A stretch of DNA of 36,565 bases, taken from IMG/VR virus record IMGVR_UViG_3300025093_000006, positions 1 to 36,565 of that record, one strand, 5' to 3'. Source of the DNA: a virus. The notes beneath the pieces are model-generated. The model did no database searches, was not told the DNA's origin, and saw nothing but the letters and a program-made list of their open reading frames with translations. Made by a program: the position numbers and the translations under genes. Shown here in pieces: positions 31,099-36,565 of the stretch (the first letter of the stretch is position 1; each line of letters starts with the position of its first letter).

Positions 31099-32450
31099 AA
31101 CTCAACAGTCTCATAAGGCTCCTCTTGAAAACTTTTTTCCAATCCTTTATTCAATTGATTCATCGCTCTTGTGAAGCTGGCCTTATTTTCATTTAAAGCG
31201 CCAGTTATGACATTGGTATAATACCTTCGTAATGCCGGGCTTTGTGCTATACGTTTCATTACTTCGGCGCTATATGCTGTTGCTGCTAAACCACCACCTC
31301 CGGCTAATGTAGCTGCTGTTGCAGGCGCCCCAGCAACACTTCCTTCCATTCCCAGCACGCCGGCTGCATATAGATAGTCTTTAGGCTTCACATTCCTTCT
31401 TACCCATTTTCCAATGCGTCGTGAAGTTTCAGTAGCTGCGTATGCCTCATTGGCAGCCTGCCATTTTTCAAGCATTTCCCTGTTTACCGCACCATACTCT
31501 TTCGTTGTATCATGCAATGCTTCTCGGATTTTATATAACTGATTTTGACTTCGTTTAAGTTCACCAAGACCAAAGATCGATTCATTCGTCCCTTTAGTCA
31601 ATTCGATGAGCTCATCTACGGGAATCATACCACCATTTATTTTGTCCCTAATGGCTTTAATCTTTTGAAAGGCTGGTGCTTTTGACGCGTCTAATGGATC
31701 TCCTTTGCGTAAAACAGATTCTATTTTATCCAGTTTAGAAGACAGTGATTTAGCTGATATCTCAGCTCCCTCCGGGATGGTAGCCTCCATATCTTTATAC
31801 AGATTACGGATGTGTTGTTTTACACCGCCCCCTTTATGACCAGCAAGACTCGTTGTCAAGAGAAGACCCATCTTGGTAGCTGCCGCTGCTTCATCTCCAC
31901 CAAATGCTTTAGCCACTTCTGCTCCAGAATTCGCTATTACAGATGATCCGAGAGCTCTTGCAAATGGAACTTTACCTTTTACTGGGACTGCTAATGCGGC
32001 GAAATCTTGAGCAATCTCATCTGCAAATCTTTCATACCCACTTTGTGGTTCTAAATATTCACCGGCAAGTGGCTGGGAAATCTCTTCTCTAATCTCTCTA
32101 GAAGTAGGTAACTTTAATCCAAGAGGTTGTCCCACAGACGGACCTTCAACCATTTGTCTCCATCTAGGAAGCTCTTCGCCGGCAAAGTATTCAGGAATAC
32201 CGATAGCTATGCTATTAAATAGTTCAACTACGTCACCTGGCAAACCCATTAGAGTTTCGCCAATTCTAGCTCCAGTACGAGTTAGATGTCGTCTTCCTTC
32301 TTCTGTAGCAAGAGGTCCAAACATACCTACCTCTGCAGCTTTTCCAAGAAGTCCTTTTTCCTCACCTTCCGTGGGTTGGCCCTGAGCTTTTAGAACATCG
32401 TCAAAGTATTCAATCCCCAAATCGTCGTTATTTACTTCTGGTACAGTCAT
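31095..32450 (-). CDS. Ejection / internal virion protein candidate (451 aa)
   Basis: The protein is Ala/Gly/Glu/Lys-rich and helical, with stretches such as LLGKAAEVGMFGPLATEEGR, RIGETLMGLPGDVVELFNSI and a Gly/Ala-rich near-membrane segment VAGAPATAATLAGGGGLAAT. No enzymatic motif is seen. Proteins of this size and composition next to S74 and structural genes in podoviruses are released with the DNA to form a channel. The start overlaps the upstream gene by four bases. The role is inferred from composition and position. Confidence 0.6.
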   Translation of the reverse strand: MTVPEVNNDDLGIEYFDDVLKAQGQPTEGEEKGLLGKAAEVGMFGPLATEEGRRHLTRTGARIGETLMGLPGDVVELFNSIAIGIPEYFAGEELPRWRQMVEGPSVGQPLGLKLPTSREIREEISQPLAGEYLEPQSGYERFADEIAQDFAALAVPVKGKVPFARALGSSVIANSGAEVAKAFGGDEAAAATKMGLLLTTSLAGHKGGGVKQHIRNLYKDMEATIPEGAEISAKSLSSKLDKIESVLRKGDPLDASKAPAFQKIKAIRDKINGGMIPVDELIELTKGTNESIFGLGELKRSQNQLYKIREALHDTTKEYGAVNREMLEKWQAANEAYAATETSRRIGKWVRRNVKPKDYLYAAGVLGMEGSVAGAPATAATLAGGGGLAATAYSAEVMKRIAQSPALRRYYTNVITGALNENKASFTRAMNQLNKGLEKSFQEEPYETVEF

Positions 32451-33685
32451 AGTATTTCATATCCCCTTTCAACAGCCTTATCCTGTTGATTCGACCAAAT
32501 ATACACGATGTTTCCTTTAGGATCTCTTGCTGGAACTTTTCCCTCTGGTGCCATCGACCTGGCTTCATACACCTGCTGTGCCTGTGTAGCATTAGCGACT
32601 TTTTGCTTTAATGCTTCTTCTTTTGGAGCACGAAGTTCTGCAGCAATTTGCTCCGCCTTTTGCTTATCAATACCTCTAAGACCATAGTTGTCATAGACTT
32701 CTTTAAGACTATCGTAATAGAGTCTATCTAGATCTCCCATAGCTTGCATCTGAGCTATGATTTGTCTACGGCCTTCCGTTGAGTTAGCCAAAGTAGGGAG
32801 ACGACGCATAAAAGCCCCTAATTCAAAGTTAGTGACTCTGGCACCAAATGTCTCTTTAGCTTTCACGGTAAAATCATTGACGGTTTTGACAAATCCCTGT
32901 GTCTCAGCATTTGCCAAAGCTGGAAACCGAATATCACCTGTTTTCCAGTTGATATTAAGTTTGCCCATTCCTTCAGGAAGCCTATTACTTTCATTATATC
33001 GCTCTAAGGTATTCACTCGAACAGCATCATCCTTGAGAGATTTAATCTTCCCACTAAGTTCATTGAAGTCCTTAGCATTAGCATTAAATAATTCCTTTTC
33101 TCTCTGAACTTTCTCCTTAGGAATAAGACCCTCAAAAAGATCTACTTCAGGGAACACGAACTTCTCTTCGGCCGCCTCCACATCAGCTGGTCCGCCTGGT
33201 TGAAATTCTCTAGGAGCAAGATCTTCCAGGCTCACCTGCGCTGGGCGCCCAAACTCGCCTCGTTGCAGTCTGTCGATGAACATATTAGCAAATGATGTGC
33301 GTCCACCTTGAGATAAATTTCCGTAGAGATCGGCATAATCCTGGGCTACATCTTCTGGAACACCTAGTCTATTGAAAAGACCAGCAAGTGCTTTTGGATC
33401 ATCTACCTGGAACATTCTTTGTGATGCGCTTTGCTGCTTGATCGCTCGATCAAGAATGCCAAGTGCGTCCTGAGTAGGAATGCCGGCTTCCGTCGTCTTA
33501 CGAAGAAACTCTTGTTGACCAACTTGAGTCTGTAGATCAGCACCTTCTAAAGCTGTATCGAGTGCACTTCGTTGCTGTTTTATGAGGCGATTTTGTGCTC
33601 TTCTCTCAAGAGCGCTAGCTAATGCACCACCTACTTGTGAAATTCCTTGGGCTAAACCAGATGGATCCTGTAATACAATAGGCAT
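32447..33685 (-). CDS. Ejection / internal virion protein candidate (412 aa)
   Basis: GGAGG seven bases before ATG 33685, inside the end of the S74 gene. The N-terminus (DPSGLAQGISQVGGALASAL, then ERRAQNRLIKQQRSALDTAL) is the helical, Ala/Gln-rich start seen in phage DNA-injection proteins. The rest is helical and charged (PKEKVQREKELFNANAKDFN). It forms a block with the 451-aa gene. No lytic transglycosylase motif is recognised in either protein. Confidence 0.6.
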   Translation of the reverse strand: MPIVLQDPSGLAQGISQVGGALASALERRAQNRLIKQQRSALDTALEGADLQTQVGQQEFLRKTTEAGIPTQDALGILDRAIKQQSASQRMFQVDDPKALAGLFNRLGVPEDVAQDYADLYGNLSQGGRTSFANMFIDRLQRGEFGRPAQVSLEDLAPREFQPGGPADVEAAEEKFVFPEVDLFEGLIPKEKVQREKELFNANAKDFNELSGKIKSLKDDAVRVNTLERYNESNRLPEGMGKLNINWKTGDIRFPALANAETQGFVKTVNDFTVKAKETFGARVTNFELGAFMRRLPTLANSTEGRRQIIAQMQAMGDLDRLYYDSLKEVYDNYGLRGIDKQKAEQIAAELRAPKEEALKQKVANATQAQQVYEARSMAPEGKVPARDPKGNIVYIWSNQQDKAVERGYEIL

Positions 33686-34452
33686 TATCTAGCCTCCAAT
33701 GCTTCCACTTTAACTGTGAGTTCCTTGATCGCATTAATTGCGATTGCTAACAATCCGTATAGATCTACACCAAGCACACCATTCACATCAGCCTGAACAC
33801 TTTCAGGAACATCTTCCGCTATGAAACCGACTTTATTCTTACCGCCGAATGGCTCCTTGTAATCATACTGCTTGACTTCCATTTCTTTAATGTAGTCCAA
33901 TCCATGATGATAGTCCTCGATATTCTCTTTTACTTCTTTCGAAGACATCATGGCAGCTGCTCCGATTTGCCCTCCAGCTCCAATAAGAGGACCAAGAAGC
34001 CCCTGTCGCTGTTGAATGATCGGATCGTAGGCTCTTTGTCCCATAGCACCAGAAAGGGCTCCAAGAGCTCCTAATTGCCCCTGTTGTCCTAATTGCTGTT
34101 GTCCCATGTAGAACTGTCCCATCTGAGAACCTAGCATTGTACTTAAATCAGCAGCGGATTGACCTAGAGCCTGATTAAGGGCTGACGAAGAAGCGGCATT
34201 AGCATCCACAAACCGCTGCTGAATTGCTGGGAGAACCTGTTGTTCATAAGACAACATCGCTGGATCTACAAATGCTTGTTGAAACAACTCCTGATAATCG
34301 CCAGGCTCATCCGGTTGAAGCAATTGCCGCAATGCTAGATTCATCTCCGGACCCAAGCCCGAGATTCCCTCCATTAATAACTGTTGCTGTTCTGGGGTCA
34401 TCAGAGGAGCTTGACCCGTGTGCTTGGCTCCCCCCATTAGTGTCTTGCCCAT
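33685..34452 (-). CDS. Virion protein with C-terminal S74 chaperone domain (255 aa)
   Basis: An ATG exists at 34467, but GGAGG six bases before ATG 34452 marks the start. Residues ~20-165 are Gln/Leu/Ala/Gly-rich (LSYEQQVLPAIQQRFVDANA, ASSSALNQALGQSAADLSTM), like injection proteins. From about residue 170 a full intramolecular chaperone domain follows: SSKEVKENIEDYHHGLDYIK, EMEVKQYDYKEPFGGKNKVG, FIAEDVPE, DLYGLLAIAINAIKEL. In endosialidase chaperones a Ser just before the KEN motif is the cleavage and catalytic residue; it is present. No fibre domain precedes it, unusual for S74. Confidence 0.78.
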   Translation of the reverse strand: MGKTLMGGAKHTGQAPLMTPEQQQLLMEGISGLGPEMNLALRQLLQPDEPGDYQELFQQAFVDPAMLSYEQQVLPAIQQRFVDANAASSSALNQALGQSAADLSTMLGSQMGQFYMGQQQLGQQGQLGALGALSGAMGQRAYDPIIQQRQGLLGPLIGAGGQIGAAAMMSSKEVKENIEDYHHGLDYIKEMEVKQYDYKEPFGGKNKVGFIAEDVPESVQADVNGVLGVDLYGLLAIAINAIKELTVKVEALEAR

Positions 34453-34927
34453 GATCTTCCTCCACATATTCCATTAACACAGATTTCGACCGTTTAAAGC
34501 CATATCGTTCACTGTGTTTTGGGTAATTTGTACACCAAAATATCTTCTTCAGTTTGCATTCCTTTGCAATTTCCTTGGCTTTTTTCGCGAGCAGTTGAAC
34601 TGCCTGTCCTCTCAACCAGTATTTCTTATCCATAGAGAAAGTTTGTACAACCAAATCTTTCCCAAGCGGGTCCACTTCACACCATAGCATTCCAACCACT
34701 TTGTTGCCTTCATCCGCCACCACATATAGTAACGAAAAAGGGTTAAGCTGTGGGCCATTTGGTGTTTGATGAACGCAAATCTTTTCCTGATATTTGTACC
34801 AATCATCGACATCATACGCTCTGTCCCTTACCTGTTCAATCAGTTCTTTTGGAACATGCATTGGCGTAAAAATACGAATAAATCTAAGTTCATCGAAATC
34901 AACTTCTTTCGATTGTTTGTCCGACAT
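34307..34927 (-). CDS. GNAT-like acetyltransferase candidate (206 aa)
   Basis: The first ~155 residues fit a GNAT-type fold (RIFTPMHVPKELIEQVRDRA, then LLYVVADEGNKVVGMLWCEV, GQAVQLLAKKAKEIAKECKL, FWCTNYPKHSERYGFKRSKS). The YGFK near a helix is typical of the end of the family. Similar proteins are encoded among podovirus structural genes, with unknown targets. The last ~48 residues are read in a second frame over the start of the S74 gene, a 146-nt overlap, and are Ser/Gly-rich, unlike the core. Either the tail is dispensable or a frameshift extended the frame. Confidence 0.62.
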   Translation of the reverse strand: MSDKQSKEVDFDELRFIRIFTPMHVPKELIEQVRDRAYDVDDWYKYQEKICVHQTPNGPQLNPFSLLYVVADEGNKVVGMLWCEVDPLGKDLVVQTFSMDKKYWLRGQAVQLLAKKAKEIAKECKLKKIFWCTNYPKHSERYGFKRSKSVLMEYVEEDHGQDTNGGSQAHGSSSSDDPRTATVINGGNLGLGSGDESSIAAIASTG

Positions 34928-35468
34928 ATCTAATATATCCCGCTATTTGGCCCGATGATACTGATCCCTGATTTGCCGATGTAAACCCATCTCCGACGTT
35001 CCAAACTTCGAGACGATAGGTATTTTGTATGGCATTAATCACGCATGCAGTGCCGCCTGTGAAAGCAAACGCAGACGGCTGCACCGAACCTACAAATGGT
35101 TTTTCTTCTGATACTGCTACCTTGTACGGCAGCTCTAAATACATGTTCCCTGTGATGGCACCCGCTGAAGCTGACCACTTCACATCAAAGAATACATCAA
35201 TCATCAATCCTCGTCTTAGGACTGTTCCAATTTGATGATCATATGTAAATGTAGTCCCTGCATTTGCTGTATCTTTGAGAAGAGGCTGCCATTGAAAACT
35301 CCCTTCGTCTACACTTCTTCGCGTATCTCCGTTAATTGCTTGCGCCATTTCTTCATATTGACGTTGAAGCGAGAAGATAAGTTCCCTCATATAGGCATCT
35401 AAATCTTCGCCGCCTTTCTTTATACGTTCACTATGAAGAGGGAGGATAGTAGTAAGTGGTAATGTCAT
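34899..35468 (-). CDS. Virion structural protein (189 aa)
   Basis: AAGGA eight bases before ATG 35468. The N-terminal ~60 residues are helical (DLDAYMRELIFSLQRQYEEM, AQAINGDTRR), and the rest is a beta-rich domain (GTVLRRGLMIDVFFDVKWSA, GNMYLELPYKVAVSE, then QNTYRLEVWNVGDG) like a small head or tail spike. It overlaps the GNAT-like gene by 29 nt. It follows the nozzle gene across the inserted plus-strand gene, so it probably belongs to the tail. Role not determined. Confidence 0.6.
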   Translation of the reverse strand: MTLPLTTILPLHSERIKKGGEDLDAYMRELIFSLQRQYEEMAQAINGDTRRSVDEGSFQWQPLLKDTANAGTTFTYDHQIGTVLRRGLMIDVFFDVKWSASAGAITGNMYLELPYKVAVSEEKPFVGSVQPSAFAFTGGTACVINAIQNTYRLEVWNVGDGFTSANQGSVSSGQIAGYIRYVGQTIERS

Positions 35469-35498
35469 ATTTTTATTCCTTTTAAGCGAGCACTTCCG

Positions 35499-35504
35499 TA
35501 CAAT
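35499..35504 (+). promoter_or_regulatory. Possible -10 element for the plus-strand HNH-like gene
   Basis: TACAAT (five of six consensus bases) ends eight bases before the ATG of the plus-strand gene at 35513, which has no SD. The upstream -35 (TTCCTT at 17-base spacing) is poor. The geometry resembles the consensus promoter at 30728 and would also give a leaderless or near-leaderless mRNA. Confidence 0.3.
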
Positions 35505-35512
35505 CTATAGCT

Positions 35513-36133
35513 ATGAAAAGGAAATACGATCACACGAATAAATCTTTTGGAAAATGGACCGTTCTTTCTAGAGCTTCTCCTAAAAATAGAAACGATAGAT
35601 GGAATGTCAAATGTAAATGCGGAACACTGTCCATAGTGCTTGGAACAGAACTTAGAAAAGGAACGTCTAAAGGCTGTAAAAAATGCCATAAACTTACTCA
35701 CGGTATGTCTAAGACAAGGACCTATAATATTTGGTGTGGAATGAAAGATAGATGTAACAATCCCAACAACTCTCATTATCATTCTTATGGTGCTAGAGGG
35801 ATAAACGTGTGTGACAGATGGCTTAATAGTTTTATCAATTTTTTTGAAGACATGGGAGAATCCCCAACAAATCTTTCTCTTGATCGAATTGATAACGATA
35901 AAGGTTATTTTAAAGAAAATTGCAAATGGAGTGATAATTTTATTCAGCAGAGAAATACCAGAAAATCTATCAAAATAGGGACAATTAGAGGGAATTGGTG
36001 TCTTAAGAAACGTCTTTTTAATGAAGGAAAAGCCATCATTGAGTGTATCTTTTGCAAGAAAACTAAAATGCGAGCATTTGCAAATTTTAGACAAAATCGA
36101 ATCGGAAAATGTGGATGCAGTATTTCTAAATAG
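35513..36133 (+). CDS. HNH/AP2-like homing endonuclease family protein (206 aa)
   Basis: Opposite in orientation to all neighbouring late genes. A zinc-ribbon pattern (Cys34, Cys36, Cys55, Cys58) precedes the core MKDRCNNPNNSHYHSYGARG, INVCDRW, then MGESP and LSLDRIDNDKGYFKENCKWS (77-140). This SYGARGIxVCDRW...SLDRIDNxxGYxxxNCxW layout is well known in phage HNH-type/homing proteins. The C-terminal ~60 residues add another Cys cluster (ECIFCKK ... KCGCS). It ends tail-to-tail with the nozzle gene, overlapping by eight bases. Confidence 0.8.
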   Translation: MKRKYDHTNKSFGKWTVLSRASPKNRNDRWNVKCKCGTLSIVLGTELRKGTSKGCKKCHKLTHGMSKTRTYNIWCGMKDRCNNPNNSHYHSYGARGINVCDRWLNSFINFFEDMGESPTNLSLDRIDNDKGYFKENCKWSDNFIQQRNTRKSIKIGTIRGNWCLKKRLFNEGKAIIECIFCKKTKMRAFANFRQNRIGKCGCSISK

Positions 36134-36565
36134 CACGATGCCCTCTTGGTTTGAACCAGGGCATAAATGCATGAATACGAACAGGTCGATCTCTTCCTTC
36201 CGATTGAATACGAATACGATGTTGATACCCAGTTCCACCCGCATATACCCGTTTCCAGGCTTTCGATGAGGCATACGGTAATTCGGTTACGACACCGCCG
36301 CTGGTATAGATCCCGAAATCCGTAGTATCAACTCCAACAGTGAAACTATCTGCATCCACAACAGTGACCGTATATGGAACACCATTGGCCGCAGCCATTC
36401 CTTCTACATTATATAGATAAACGATATCACCATCACTAAGCCCATGTCCGGGAGACGATACTTGACCTGGATTGGCATTCGTGATGTTAGAAATTGATGC
36501 TCTTTCGACTAGATTAGGAAGAAGATTAATTTTCTTTTCTGCGTAGGGAGAGTTTTCATTATTTG
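36126..36565 (-). CDS. Tail nozzle protein, C-terminal part (wraps to 1-2036)
   Basis: This is the end of the nozzle gene described at 1-2036. Bases 36439-36565 duplicate 1-127, and the frame phases match exactly across the join (2,349 nt in all). The terminal part holds the third beta-rich module (GVPYTVTVVDADSFTVGVDT, then YTSGGVVTEL) and a C-terminal RIRIQSEGRDRPVRIHAFMP, WFKPRGHRAI. It stops with TAG at 36128-36126. Confidence 0.78.
   Translation of the reverse strand, partial: NNENSPYAEKKINLLPNLVERASISNITNANPGQVSSPGHGLSDGDIVYLYNVEGMAAANGVPYTVTVVDADSFTVGVDTTDFGIYTSGGVVTELPYASSKAWKRVYAGGTGYQHRIRIQSEGRDRPVRIHAFMPWFKPRGHRAI
36439..36565. repeat. Right copy of 127-bp terminal overlap
   Basis: Identical to bases 1-127 (see left copy). 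It should be counted once in the circular genome. Confidence 0.93.

Noticed and set aside
35465-36274. 269-aa minus-strand frame
   Set aside because: It is the antisense of the plus-strand HNH-like gene, which carries recognisable family motifs. The minus product is a low-complexity Phe/Ser/Ile-rich shadow with no SD.

Overview
The window is an essentially complete, circularly closed genome of a tailed dsDNA bacteriophage with podovirus-type virion genes. The first 127 bases are repeated exactly at the end (36439-36565), and one long reading frame runs uninterrupted through the join. The true circle is therefore about 36,438 bp, and the window simply opens inside the tail-nozzle gene. Shine-Dalgarno sequences and sigma70-type promoters show a bacterial host. 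The P22-like portal, N4-gp56-type capsid protein, ERF/YqaJ recombinases, RusA and a short signal peptide fit a Gram-negative host best, but the host cannot be named from this sequence.

Layout. A divergent control region lies at about 16113-16237. Rightward (+, 16238-19771) runs a short early operon: two small unknown genes, an HNH endonuclease, an ERF single-strand annealing protein, a YqaJ/lambda-type exonuclease, a small membrane protein, a secreted Cys-rich protein and two small conserved phage proteins. Leftward (-) runs a helix-turn-helix repressor candidate, a GIY-YIG nuclease, a winged-helix replication protein, a second HTH protein, RusA, about ten small genes including a hidden small membrane protein (TTG start), a ParB-domain protein, small and large terminase, portal, scaffold, major capsid protein, head-tail adaptor and nozzle. 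Continuing leftward from the right end (36.4 to 19.8 kb) come more structural and ejection proteins, a GNAT-like protein, and a large tail-fibre cassette (about 20.5-30.6 kb).

How the genes work together. ERF plus exonuclease give a Red-like recombination pair that may join concatemers or circularise the genome. RusA resolves junctions. Terminase and portal package DNA into an N4-gp56-type head. The adaptor and nozzle form the short tail, two large Ala/Gln-rich proteins probably exit ahead of the DNA, and a mosaic of fibre proteins provides receptor contacts. No integrase, DNA polymerase, endolysin or tRNA was recognised.

Most notable observations: (1) a moron-like plus-strand unit at 30728-31098 in the late region, with a perfect-consensus promoter, an apparently leaderless zinc-finger gene and a 30-residue membrane peptide; (2) a tail-fibre cassette built from shuffled paralogous modules; (3) a cluster of plus-strand terminator-like hairpins at 15569-15806 with no gene feeding it; (4) a beta-rich module repeated four times across two virion proteins; (5) a heavy load of homing-type endonucleases; (6) a secreted Cys-rich protein coupled to a small membrane protein in the early operon.
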